A stretch of DNA of 38,292 bases from an uncultured Clostridium sp. Lineage in GTDB: Bacteria; Bacillota; Clostridia; TANB77; CAG-508. The DNA lies in assembly GCA_958413095.1 (NCBI GenBank), contig CATYUF010000009.1:1-38292 (forward strand), written 5' to 3'. The notes under the pieces are model-generated. The model had not been told where the DNA came from and ran no database searches. It was given only the letters and a program-made list of their open reading frames with translations. Below, piece by piece: positions 1 to 8,240 of the stretch; within the stretch, counting starts at the first letter, position 1; each line of letters begins with the position of its first letter. The position numbers and the translations under genes are program-made.

Positions 1-78
1 GGTATCTCTTATTCAATTTTTTTCTAAAATTTCCCTACTAAAAGTTTATACTAACTTTCATACTCTTAATCCACTCAT

Positions 79-405
79 TTATCTTAAACTTGTCCGATGT
101 ATCCACCCCATATCGCTTCTTTCTAATGCCTCTATAAATATTTTTTCTATTTCTTCTTTATTTTTCTTTGTTTTTACTTCAATAAAAATGGGTATTCCTG
201 CTCTATAAAAAATTTCACTTTCTTCCATTTTCCAATAATTTTCCTGCTCAATTCTTTGAAATTTCCTATAAATCCTATTTATATCAATTATGTTTTTATC
301 TAATTTATCTATCTTTTCTTCTTTATATGCACCTTTTATGTTTTCATCTCCATTTATTATATATTGTGCAAGTTCTCTTAATATAAAATCTAATTCACTT
401 CTCAT
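79..405 (-). CDS. Hypothetical protein, 108 aa
   Basis: I do not recognise this protein. It is 108 residues, highly charged and without signal peptide or membrane segment. The first half is predicted helical with many Lys/Glu and Ile residues; the centre carries a short beta-like stretch (GIPIFIEVKTKK, about residues 69-80). The ATG is preceded by a modest AAAGGAA-like ribosome binding site about 6 nt upstream. It is the last gene on the minus strand of a small accessory island that also holds the toxSAS/Panacea operon, so a mobile or defence-related origin is possible, but nothing in the sequence proves a function. Confidence 0.6.
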   Translation of the reverse strand: MRSELDFILRELAQYIINGDENIKGAYKEEKIDKLDKNIIDINRIYRKFQRIEQENYWKMEESEIFYRAGIPIFIEVKTKKNKEEIEKIFIEALERSDMGWIHRTSLR

Positions 406-430
406 TTTTTATTCCTTTTTTATTGAATTC

Positions 431-508
431 TTATTTTTTCACACCAATTGTATCAAAGTTCCAGCCAAAAGCCAACTTTATGTTAAGTTTTAGTGTTTTC
501 TTGAACAT
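431..508 (-). CDS. Possible 25-aa small protein (MFKKTLKL...)
   Basis: A 25-codon reading frame begins with ATG placed behind a strong GGAGGAG ribosome binding site and ends with TAA just upstream of the 108-aa gene. The peptide is basic and weakly amphipathic (MFKKTLKLNIKLAFGWNF...GVKK). A second frame, 483-575 (30 aa, MSVEQCFSKMEK...QENTKT, behind a GGGGA site), overlaps its start in another register. The two overlapping short frames could be a small peptide gene with a leader, or debris of one larger gene broken by an indel. Neither is recognised; the ribosome binding site is the only positive evidence. Confidence 0.25.
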   Translation of the reverse strand: MFKKTLKLNIKLAFGWNFDTIGVKK

Positions 509-600
509 ATCTTTCTCCTCCATTCGGCATTTTTGATGTTTTTTCCATTTTGGAAAAACATTGTTCAACTGACATTTGACTATTCCCCTGCCATAAACAC

Positions 601-628
601 AAAAAAGCCGAATTAAATTTCCGGCTTA
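601..628 (-). terminator. Rho-independent terminator after the Panacea antitoxin gene
   Basis: Read on the minus strand, AAGCCG pairs with CGGCTT around a short A+T-rich loop and is followed by a T run (CGGCTTTTTT). It starts a few bases after the stop codon of the Panacea gene, ending the toxSAS-Panacea transcript. Confidence 0.8.
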
Positions 629-629
629 T

Positions 630-1370
630 TTAAATGCATTCATTACAATGAAATTTTTTTATAATATCATTTTTAATTATCTTATTATTTAGCTTACCTT
701 CACCTGATAAAAACCAAGGAGTATCAATTTTGTGAGTCAAATCAACTAAATCTCCTGCTGATAAAACTCCATATTTTTCTAATGTATCATCAATACTCTT
801 AATTTTAGATATCCCCTCTTCTGCAAAAAGAATTCTACTTCTTGATGGCATTTCAAAAATATCTGTTGCATCTATATCAGTATCGTCAATTTCTTTATAT
901 CCATATCCTTTATATTTTTCGTATACACTTTCTACAACTGGTCCATATCTATATGCATATATTCTATCTATATATAATTCTCTTCCATATTGGCATAAAT
1001 ACTCTGCAAAACACAAGTATACTAGTTTTTCTAACTTCAAGTGAGTACATTTCACTTTAGAAAGTATATACTTAGCGACATCTAATCCTTTTAATGTTCT
1101 ATCTTTTTGAATTAATTCTATAAATTTTCCTTTACTATTAATCACTTCAACCCCTTTAAAAAAGTGGTCTTTCTCGATAACTGATTCCCAAGATTCTGAA
1201 TCAGTTTGAACAAAGTGTGTAGATAATGATACATCTTTGCCACATTTTTTTATAATATCTTGAACTAATTCTTTTAATTCTATATAGTCTTTTTCTTTAA
1301 CAAGATTATTTAAAGCTATTCTCTTACCTTTTGAGTAACTACTACTCATAATTATATAATGTGTTATCAA
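630..1370 (-). CDS. Panacea-domain (SocA/DUF4065-like) antitoxin
   Basis: Probable antitoxin of a toxSAS toxin-antitoxin pair. Residues about 97-235 match the Panacea/DUF4065 fold family (KYILSKVKCTHLKLEKLVYLCF, then YAYRYGPVVESVYEKY), a domain known to neutralise unrelated toxins when fused to varied N-terminal regions. The first ~95 residues are a separate basic/acidic module that may contact the toxin. The chosen start is TTG: it overlaps the toxin stop codon (TTGA) and lies about 8 nt behind an excellent GGGAGGTGA site, implying translational coupling; an internal ATG at codon 8 lacks such a site. Second gene of the operon, followed at once by a terminator. The frame is intact although the toxin frame is broken. 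Confidence 0.8.
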   Translation of the reverse strand: MITHYIIMSSSYSKGKRIALNNLVKEKDYIELKELVQDIIKKCGKDVSLSTHFVQTDSESWESVIEKDHFFKGVEVINSKGKFIELIQKDRTLKGLDVAKYILSKVKCTHLKLEKLVYLCFAEYLCQYGRELYIDRIYAYRYGPVVESVYEKYKGYGYKEIDDTDIDATDIFEMPSRSRILFAEEGISKIKSIDDTLEKYGVLSAGDLVDLTHKIDTPWFLSGEGKLNNKIIKNDIIKKFHCNECI

Positions 1371-1986
1371 AATGATTCACCTCCCTTATTTTCTTCTTCC
1401 CATTTTGTATAACCTTGCTTATAATTTTCATGTGAAATTATGTTAGATTTATAATGAGCTTTGTCCCATATTTGTAATTCCCATTGAAAACTATAATTAT
1501 CCTTTTTGAAATATATGTGCGTTGCTACATAATCTCCTTTAGATGCATTATAACATTTTAATGTTCCTTTATATTTTTCATCTATAAATTTCTTTATTAC
1601 ATATATTCTACATCTTCTTTAAAAATTATTCTTATTCCATATAAATCATTAAAACATTTATTTAAAGCAACTTCTCCATATTCATGTTTTTCTGTCATAT
1701 AATTAAATATCTTATATTCAATTGAGTTCTGAGATTTAACTCTACTATTTACTTCATTATTCAACTCTAATTGGTCAAAGGCTAATTTTATATCTAAATG
1801 CTTTTCATTTAAAAATAATCTATAATTCAGAATTGTATTCAATATATCATTATTATCTTTAATATCTTTTACTAATTTCTTTTTTTGATGTATTGGTACA
1901 TATAAATTGTCTTGTTTCCATTCTAAATATAAATATTTATATTGCTTCTCTATAAATTTAATTAATTTATATAATTCTTCTAACAT
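1367..1986 (-). pseudogene. toxSAS small alarmone synthetase-like toxin, frameshifted
   Basis: The N-terminal frame (residues 1-129) ends in a RelA/SpoT synthetase-like stretch: RVKSQNSIEYKIFNYM, then NKCFNDLYGIRIIF. It stops at 1597. The C-terminal half is in another frame and reads VIKKFIDEKYKGT..., YVATHIYFKKD, FQWELQIWDKAHY, SHENYKQGYTKWEEE, ending at 1367. The latter motifs are those expected after GIRII in toxSAS toxins (ELQI-W, SHxxYK). Removing one AT from the ATATAT tract near 1600-1606 restores a single frame of about 205 codons. The start ATG has an AAGGTGAG site. Members of this family pyrophosphorylate tRNA 3' ends or make toxic alarmones; activity here depends on whether the shift is real, corrected by slippage, or an assembly error. 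Confidence 0.8.
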
Positions 1987-2015
1987 AATTATCTCACCTT
2001 CATCAGTACACTATT

Positions 2016-2044
2016 ATTATACCTTATTATATGTTTTTTTACAA
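2016..2044 (-). promoter_or_regulatory. Sigma-A-type promoter of the toxSAS-Panacea operon
   Basis: On the minus strand TTGTAA and TATAAT are separated by exactly 17 nt and end about 30 nt before the toxin start codon, leaving room for the AAGGTGAG ribosome binding site. Confidence 0.7.
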
Positions 2045-2159
2045 TATATTCTCTTTTTTCAATTATAAATAACTGAAACATCTTTTCTTTCTTATATTTA
2101 TATCATATTTATTATAGCATTTCAATATTTTCGCGAATTTTTGTTCTGTTTTTTTAAAA

Positions 2160-2203
2160 TAAAAAAAGAACTGCATTTCTATTAATTTACAGTTCCTTTT
2201 ATT
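2160..2203 (-). terminator. Rho-independent terminator after rubredoxin
   Basis: Minus-strand stem AAGGAACTG / CAGTTCTTT with a ~16-nt A+T-rich loop, followed by a T-rich run. It lies about 30 nt after the rubredoxin stop and probably ends the transcript of the surface locus. Confidence 0.75.
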
Positions 2204-2228
2204 AAAAAATCTTTTATTTTATAACTTA

Positions 2229-2366
2229 TTATTCTTCAACCTTCTCAAACATATCTTTACCAACTCCACATAGAGGGCAAACCCAATCTTCTGCTAAGTC
2301 TTCAAATTTTACTCCTTCTACTTCTTCATCGTAGATATATCCACATGCTATACATCTATATTTCAT
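2229..2366 (-). CDS. Rubredoxin, 45 aa
   Basis: Small iron-only electron carrier. Four cysteines in two CxxC pairs bind a single Fe: C5-I-A-C8 in the N-terminal loop (CIACGYIYD) and C30-P-L-C33 (DWVCPLCGVGKD). The conserved aromatic/Gly residues (Y3, Y10, W28) are in place. At 45 residues it is a few residues shorter than the usual ~52, the central segment being compact. ATG is behind a strong GGAGGTGA site. It lies 39 nt after the cohesin/cadherin membrane protein and could be read from that operon, but functionally it is unrelated; rubredoxins in anaerobes typically donate electrons to peroxide or oxygen reductases. Confidence 0.93.
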   Translation of the reverse strand: MKYRCIACGYIYDEEVEGVKFEDLAEDWVCPLCGVGKDMFEKVEE

Positions 2367-2405
2367 TTTATCACCTCCATTTTTATATTTCTCATTATAT
2401 CAATT

Positions 2406-3722
2406 TTATTTTTTCTCGTAAATAGTTTTTTTGTTTTTTATCATTTTATTTTTTCTTCTTTTTATGACTATAAATATACCTATTACCAATACTATTGTTA
2501 TTATTGCTATCAAAAACAAATTTGACTTTCTTTCTTCTTTTTCTAAATTTTCTATGTTTCCTTCTATTTCTTCTATACTCAATTTAACATTTTCATTGTT
2601 ATTTTTCTGCAATATTTGTTCTAATTTTCCTAATTCCTTTTTCTTCTCCTCTTCTGCTTTTAATTGTTCTTGTTCATTTCTCCTGTATACATTTACTTTA
2701 TATTTTTTACTTGTATATCCATTCTCAGCAATTACTTTTATTATAATTTCATTGTTTCCATATTTTAAGTTTCTTCCTCCATTAATTTCTACTTTTGCAT
2801 TTATTTTTTGTGGTATTGCTAAAATATTTAGATTTTCAATTGTACTTGAAACTTCAGTTTTATATTCTAATATATTTTCATTGAATTCAGGTGATAATAT
2901 TGCATTTTCTATTGCTAAATTTTCTAAATTTGCATTTGCTAATTCTATATTATTTGTTTTTGTCACATATATTTTATAATTTGTTTGATTACTCATATTG
3001 GGTGCAGTTACATTAATATTTATTTCATTTATTCCTATTTTAAAATCTTTATTTTCTGTTATTTCTACTCTTGAATTTTTATTTTGAGGATTTGCTATTA
3101 CCTCTAACTCGTTTAAGTTTTCTGTTGTAAAATAATATTCTGTAATTTCAGGATTAAATTCTGGTGTGATTCCCTCATGATTTAATCTCATTTCTTTTAG
3201 TTTTGAATTAGTATTATCTTCATTATTTGTATTTGACATTATTTCTTGATTTTCTTTTACTACTGAAATTATTCTGTTTTCTTCTATACTTGCAACTTCT
3301 TTTCCTAAGTTATCATACATTTTTCCTTTTATTGATATTAAACTATTTCCTATATCCCTTGCTTTAAATTTATATTTGATTAACTCACAATTCTCTTTAG
3401 CATTTTTACCTCCTGATGTGTCATACCATGAACTTAAAATTTTTCCATTTGCAAAGCTTGTATTTTCTATATTTGATATATATTCTACCAAATTATTATC
3501 AAAATTTATTTCTATATCATAAGCTGAAACTGATAAGTTAGATAAATTTATTATTATACTAAATTCCTCTTCTTTTTTTATTTTATCCTCACTAGATACT
3601 ATTTCTATATTAATTTTATCTTCTAGATTTTCAGCAAGTACATTTTTCATTGTAAAACTACTAAAAATTATTGCTATAAATATTATTATTTTAACAAACT
3701 TACTATTTACTATTTTTTTCAC
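2406..3722 (-). CDS. Membrane-anchored cohesin/cadherin-like surface protein
   Basis: Predicted extracellular protein held by a C-terminal helix. Signal segment about 8-30. Residues about 36-155 are a cohesin-like beta-sandwich, with AYDIEINFDNNLVEYI and the segment WYDTSGGKNAKEN that has a close counterpart in the LPXTG cohesin protein of this locus. Two cadherin-like beta-sandwich repeats follow (about 173-256 and 262-347; each has NLxxLxI...SPEFNPxxxEY... ending in YKxxV). Then a charged, probably coiled-coil region (348-400), one membrane helix (401-420) and a Lys-rich tail. Start is GTG behind AAAGGAG, 28 nt after the glucosaminidase gene. Cohesins bind dockerins, so the neighbouring dockerin enzyme is the obvious candidate partner; this is inference. 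Confidence 0.75.
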   Translation of the reverse strand: MKKIVNSKFVKIIIFIAIIFSSFTMKNVLAENLEDKINIEIVSSEDKIKKEEEFSIIINLSNLSVSAYDIEINFDNNLVEYISNIENTSFANGKILSSWYDTSGGKNAKENCELIKYKFKARDIGNSLISIKGKMYDNLGKEVASIEENRIISVVKENQEIMSNTNNEDNTNSKLKEMRLNHEGITPEFNPEITEYYFTTENLNELEVIANPQNKNSRVEITENKDFKIGINEININVTAPNMSNQTNYKIYVTKTNNIELANANLENLAIENAILSPEFNENILEYKTEVSSTIENLNILAIPQKINAKVEINGGRNLKYGNNEIIIKVIAENGYTSKKYKVNVYRRNEQEQLKAEEEKKKELGKLEQILQKNNNENVKLSIEEIEGNIENLEKEERKSNLFLIAIITIVLVIGIFIVIKRRKNKMIKNKKTIYEKK

Positions 3723-3750
3723 CTTATGCTCCTTTCTAATTTTAGTTATT

Positions 3751-6072
3751 TTACTGCTCTATTTTTGATAACCCTAAAATATCTCTTTGTATTAATAACA
3801 AATCTCTTGATGTAGGCTTTCGTCCATCTTTACTTATATTTCCTGCTATTTGTGAATATTTATCTAAGCTTTCTATTTCTAATATATGTCGTTGTAGTTT
3901 TAATAAATCAACACTATTAATTTTTCCATCACCATTTACATCTCCATATATTATTGCTATATATTCTGTAATTATTTCTTGTTCTTCTGAGTTTTTTAAT
4001 ATTTGTATTTTTGTGCCTGTTCCAATTAATTGATTTTCTTCTATTTCAATTCCATCTTTATTTAATATTCGTATCTTATATTTTTCACTTACAAATATAT
4101 TTCTTAAAAATTCTTGTTTTGTCCTTTCTTCTTCATCAATACTTGTTATTATATTTCCTTGTACTTTTAAATTTCCACTAAATTTAAGAGTTTCTTCTGA
4201 TATTTTTTCTATAACATTAACTTCTACTTGTTTTTTTATATTTTCATTTTCTTTTGAACTAATCTTTATTATTGTTTTTCCCTTATTTACTCCTGTAATT
4301 GTACCTATTTCATCACATATTGCTATATTTTGATTTTCACTTTCATATTTTATTTCCTTATTACTTGCATCTTCTGGTAATATCGTTGATGTTATTTCGT
4401 ATTTTTCACCTTCTTGTAATGTTATTTTTTCTATGTTTATTTCTATTCCTGTAACTTTACTATATACTTCTATATCAATATTTGCTTTTACATCATGAGC
4501 CACAGCTTTTACTGTTATTGTGGATTTTCCAGTGTTTATTGCATATATATTTCCTTCTGAATCTATTTTTACTATATTTTCATTGCTTGATTTATATTCT
4601 ATTTTTTCTTCTTTGGCTTCTTCTGGTAAAATTTGTACTCCTAATTTCTTTTTTTCTCCTTTATTAATTATCTTGTTATCTATTGATAATCTAATTTCTT
4701 CAATCTGTGCTTTTGGTGCTTCTTCTATATAATTTTGAAATGCATATCCTATCATTCCATTTTCTAATATAACTCTGTCCCATCTTTCTCCTGCCTGTTT
4801 TCCTTTAGCTATTCTTGTCATTTTTTCATTCCTTGTTACTGTTGTTAATTTTTCATAGCTTGTACTTGGACCAGTTCTTATATTAAGTTCATTGTTTACA
4901 TTTGCATATACTTTTGTGTTGTCATTATCATATTCTTCCTTTTTTATATTGGGGTTTTCGCTTTGTATTTTTTTCATGTTATTATATATTGGAATTATAA
5001 AGTTTATTTTTTCATCTAATAAGTTACTATTTTTATATCCTTTATATATAGATTGTGATTCACTATATGGAGCTAGTACATTTGTCATATATTGATGCCA
5101 GAAAAGACTTTGATTATTTCCTCCATCAACATGAAATTTTTGTAGATATATTGTATTTTGTCCTATATTTATATAACTAGAACCAATAAAAATTCCTCCA
5201 CCAGTTATTGCTCTTTCTTTTGTATTCCAGGGAATCATTAATTTTGCTTTTCGTTCTTCACTTGCTCCATTAGCATCTCTTGCATATTTTAAACCATTAA
5301 TTATCGCTCCCATTGGTTCTGCTGAACTCGTTGCTCCTATATTATAGAAATTATATAGTCCTTTATATCCTGATACATTTCCACTTATTGAGCTATGAGA
5401 TAAAAAAGGACCTACTTCTTGTTTTATTCTTGAAGCTAAATGATAACTACTTACTTTTGAAGTTCTTCCTGCATTAAAAATTAAGTCTCCATATTTTTTA
5501 TTTGTACTAATTAAATTTCCATTGTAATCTAAATAATCTACCATTCTATTGTAAAATTCTGTTCCATATAATATTTTTTCTATCCCTTCCATATAGTTAA
5601 TTTTTTCATCGAAAGATAATTCCTCAAATTGAAAAACTCTTACCTCATTTAAAAAATTTCTAGGGTCCATTGTATATAGTAAAGCTTCCCTTGAACAATC
5701 TACCCATCCTGCATCTACTTCAACATTATATTCTCCTGGCTTCGTATTTTTCCAACTGTCTGAATAAGATTTGGGTACTAAATTTTTTCCAAAAATATTT
5801 TCATTATCTATTACATATTTCCAATCTAAATTTGTATATAAAGCAATAAAATTCCAATTAGGATGATTCTTTTTTAACTCATATAAATATGGCTTAAAAG
5901 ATTCCGGAAAATTTTCTATTCCTTCTAATTTACTTGCAGAATAACTTTTATTTGGATAAAAGAGCATATCTATTAAAATCAAAATAAATATAATTAATAC
6001 TAAAACTATTATTTTACTTTTATTTATTAATTTCGTATTTTTATTAGTGTTAATGTTTCTTAATTTATTCAT
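3751..6072 (-). CDS. Dockerin-bearing cell-wall N-acetylglucosaminidase with SH3b and Big2 domains
   Basis: Probable secreted peptidoglycan hydrolase. Order: N-terminal membrane/signal segment (20-40); glucosaminidase-like region (about 60-345) with LASRIKQEVGPF, where Glu219 is the likely catalytic acid, and the family's GYKGLYNFYNIGA; bacterial SH3 domain (about 386-450, LNIRTGPSTSYEKL); two Big2 Ig-like domains (about 455-537 and 540-620); a short beta domain; C-terminal type I dockerin (about 709-768). The first dockerin loop is canonical (DVNGDGKINSVDLL); the second is weaker (NISKDGRKPTSRDLL). The start ATG overlaps the sortase gene end by 8 nt, showing a shared transcript. Dockerin next to two cohesin genes suggests it is displayed on a scaffold. 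Confidence 0.85.
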   Translation of the reverse strand: MNKLRNINTNKNTKLINKSKIIVLVLIIFILILIDMLFYPNKSYSASKLEGIENFPESFKPYLYELKKNHPNWNFIALYTNLDWKYVIDNENIFGKNLVPKSYSDSWKNTKPGEYNVEVDAGWVDCSREALLYTMDPRNFLNEVRVFQFEELSFDEKINYMEGIEKILYGTEFYNRMVDYLDYNGNLISTNKKYGDLIFNAGRTSKVSSYHLASRIKQEVGPFLSHSSISGNVSGYKGLYNFYNIGATSSAEPMGAIINGLKYARDANGASEERKAKLMIPWNTKERAITGGGIFIGSSYINIGQNTIYLQKFHVDGGNNQSLFWHQYMTNVLAPYSESQSIYKGYKNSNLLDEKINFIIPIYNNMKKIQSENPNIKKEEYDNDNTKVYANVNNELNIRTGPSTSYEKLTTVTRNEKMTRIAKGKQAGERWDRVILENGMIGYAFQNYIEEAPKAQIEEIRLSIDNKIINKGEKKKLGVQILPEEAKEEKIEYKSSNENIVKIDSEGNIYAINTGKSTITVKAVAHDVKANIDIEVYSKVTGIEINIEKITLQEGEKYEITSTILPEDASNKEIKYESENQNIAICDEIGTITGVNKGKTIIKISSKENENIKKQVEVNVIEKISEETLKFSGNLKVQGNIITSIDEEERTKQEFLRNIFVSEKYKIRILNKDGIEIEENQLIGTGTKIQILKNSEEQEIITEYIAIIYGDVNGDGKINSVDLLKLQRHILEIESLDKYSQIAGNISKDGRKPTSRDLLLIQRDILGLSKIEQ

Positions 6073-6736
6073 TTAACAACTTTTCCTCTCCTTCTTTAAT
6101 TGCTTTTATTACTATTCTTTTTGAAGAATCTGTAGTACAAGTAATTAAAGTTACCTCTGTCCTTCCATTTGTTTTTTGTGACAAGCATTGTGTTTCATTT
6201 GGCAAAACTGTTTCTTTTTTATAGACTTTATAATCTATACTTCTTCCTATTAAATCCGTTAATTTTAATTTATCTCCAACCTCTACTTTTTTTAAATTAT
6301 GAAACATATTCTTTGTAATGTAATTATGTCCCGCTATGCAAAAATTCCCCACTTCATTTGGATTTGCTCCATAAAATTTTGTTACTGATGTTGCTAGTGT
6401 TTGTTTATTATGTTCTTTAAGTACAAATGTATCTAAGTTAATCTTTTCTATTTCTAACTTTGCTATTACTGGATATCCATTGTATTCACTTGGTATTTTA
6501 TTATTTTCTTCATCTTTCTTTATTTGTTTTTCTATTTCATTTTTATTCTCTTTTTCTTGTGTTTTAACTATTTCTTTTCCACTTTGATTCGTTTTCATTG
6601 TATTACTTATTTGTTCTTTTGTTTTCATATCATTTGATTGGATTAAAGATAATGAAAAAAATATTATTATAGAAAAAATCATTATTAATTTTAGCTCTCT
6701 CTTTTTTTGACATTTTCCATGTTTTCTTTTCTTCAT
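6065..6736 (-). CDS. Sortase (class D-like), locus-specific
   Basis: Cysteine transpeptidase that would cleave LPXTG-like signals and attach the protein to the wall. N-terminal cytoplasmic basic stretch, one membrane helix (about 17-33), a long charged linker, and a catalytic domain from about residue 80. The triad is visible: His137 (CIAGHNY), Cys200 (TLITCT), Arg207 (SSKR). It is the first gene of an operon with the glucosaminidase and the membrane cohesin protein, and lies directly downstream of the LPXTG-cohesin gene, separated by a terminator. The likely substrate is therefore that neighbour (LPKTG). Class assignment rests on size and motif style only. Confidence 0.88.
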   Translation of the reverse strand: MKKRKHGKCQKKRELKLIMIFSIIIFFSLSLIQSNDMKTKEQISNTMKTNQSGKEIVKTQEKENKNEIEKQIKKDEENNKIPSEYNGYPVIAKLEIEKINLDTFVLKEHNKQTLATSVTKFYGANPNEVGNFCIAGHNYITKNMFHNLKKVEVGDKLKLTDLIGRSIDYKVYKKETVLPNETQCLSQKTNGRTEVTLITCTTDSSKRIVIKAIKEGEEKLLNE

Positions 6737-6760
6737 ATTATTTTCTCCATAAATTTAAAA

Positions 6761-6817
6761 TTAAAAATAGTGAGCTGATTAATATTATTTACTGTTCAAA
6801 GATAAATATCAGCTCAC
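6761..6817 (-). terminator. Terminator after the LPXTG cohesin gene
   Basis: Minus-strand stem GTGAGCTGAT / ATCAGCTCAC with a ~28-nt loop, followed by TATTTTTAATTTT. It separates the cohesin gene from the sortase operon. Confidence 0.75.
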
Positions 6818-6853
6818 ATTTTAAATCATACTATTTTATTAGCACATGTTTTA

Positions 6854-7960
6854 TTATTTTTCTTTATTATTTCTTAACTTTATATAAAAGGCTGTACTTA
6901 ATATAAACATTAAAATTACTAAAATAGGAATATATAAATTCTTACCAGTCTTAGGCAAATTATTTGGTAATTTTTCAGTGTTTGTGTTTACATTTTGATT
7001 TATTGAATTACTTGGAATTGTATTTACTCCATTATTATTGTTCTGTGTATTATTTCCTCCATTTGGTGCTGTTGTGTTATTTCCATTTTGAGTATTATTA
7101 TTTGAGTCTTGATTTTTTTCATCAACTGTAATTGTAAAATCTTTTTCTGTTATTACTTTGTCAGAATTACTTCTATCTATTAACTTAAAAGTTACTATAT
7201 ATTCTCCTTTTTTATCAAATACCCCTCTTAAATTTAATTCTTGATTTACTTTTCCACCTATTTTGTAACCATTTGGGTCACCCCAACCACTATTAATTAA
7301 GTCATGTTCTATACTACTTGAATCAGTTCCTAATATTTTTACATTTCCACCATTACTAGATTTTACTTCTGCAATTATTCTAGCTTTATCATAATATCTA
7401 CCCATATTTGATATAAGTGATAGTTTCATTTCTTTTTCTTCATTAATTGTTGGATTTCCTGTATAGTTTAATTCAAATTTGTAATCTTCATATTTAGGTT
7501 CTACAACTATATTTTTTACTAATGCTACATTGATATCATCATAGTTTTCAGATGCATCAGCATTTGCTAACCCTTCTGCTGTTACTGATAAATCAGTAGG
7601 ATTTGATGTTGTAATTCCTTTTTTGGCTTTAAAAGTTATTGACATACTTTCTCTTGGATTTGTTCCTCCTGTACTATCATAATATACCACTCTTACTCTT
7701 GTCCCATTATCATTAGCAGTTCCTCCATCTGTTCTTACATACTCTAACAACTTGTTGTCATATGCAATATCAAATGTATATGCTCCTAATTGTTTCCCAA
7801 AAGTAATTTTTAAAGTAACTTCTGATTCTGGTTCTACTATTGTTTTATCTACACTAATATCTACATTATCTAATGCTACTGCATATGTTTTTCCCATTAG
7901 AATAGTAAAAAATAAAATGGATATAATAAGTAATGAATATAAAATTTTTTTCATTTTCAA
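6854..7960 (-). CDS. LPXTG-anchored cohesin-domain surface protein
   Basis: Predicted wall-anchored scaffold. Signal peptide about 1-29; cohesin domain about 31-150 (VDISVDKTIVEPESEV, AYTFDIAYDNKLLEYV, YYDSTGGTNPRES); a second beta-rich domain about 155-280 not assigned to a family; Asn/Gly-rich wall-spanning linker about 283-330; sorting signal LPKTG (335-339), hydrophobic stretch and a short charged tail ending KEK. Only one cohesin is present, so it could hold one dockerin protein per molecule. It has its own strong site (GGAGGT) and its own terminator, so its level can differ from that of the enzyme operon downstream. The YYDSTGGTNPRE segment parallels the one in the membrane cohesin protein. 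Confidence 0.85.
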   Translation of the reverse strand: MKMKKILYSLLIISILFFTILMGKTYAVALDNVDISVDKTIVEPESEVTLKITFGKQLGAYTFDIAYDNKLLEYVRTDGGTANDNGTRVRVVYYDSTGGTNPRESMSITFKAKKGITTSNPTDLSVTAEGLANADASENYDDINVALVKNIVVEPKYEDYKFELNYTGNPTINEEKEMKLSLISNMGRYYDKARIIAEVKSSNGGNVKILGTDSSSIEHDLINSGWGDPNGYKIGGKVNQELNLRGVFDKKGEYIVTFKLIDRSNSDKVITEKDFTITVDEKNQDSNNNTQNGNNTTAPNGGNNTQNNNNGVNTIPSNSINQNVNTNTEKLPNNLPKTGKNLYIPILVILMFILSTAFYIKLRNNKEK

Positions 7961-8182
7961 AAAACCTCCTTTTTTATATTACTAATATTATGTCTAAAAA
8001 AGTTTTATTTATTTGATGAATTAATTTCCAATTAATATTTTTTAACTAATTAAAATTTAATAGTATTGTTTTATATAATAATGCTAATGCTGAGTAAAAA
8101 ACAATAATTCTTCAAATGTTAATCTAACTATTTCAACATAATATTATTATTGCATAATATCTATCATACATACATTTTCCCC

Positions 8183-8211
8183 TTGCAATTTCTACTATTT
8201 TAATGTATAAT
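8183..8211 (+). promoter_or_regulatory. Promoter of asnS
   Basis: TTGCAA, 17-nt spacer, TATAAT, ending 29 nt before the asnS start codon, which has a GGAGGT site. No T-box-like leader fits in the remaining space. Confidence 0.75.
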
Positions 8212-8240
8212 TTTTTTATTAAAATTTTTGGAGGTACATT

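Noticed and set aside
2431..2979. Long plus-strand frames opposite the surface-protein genes
   Set aside because: They are rich in Phe/Leu/Ile as expected of the complement of Lys/Glu/Asn-rich coding DNA and lack ribosome binding sites.
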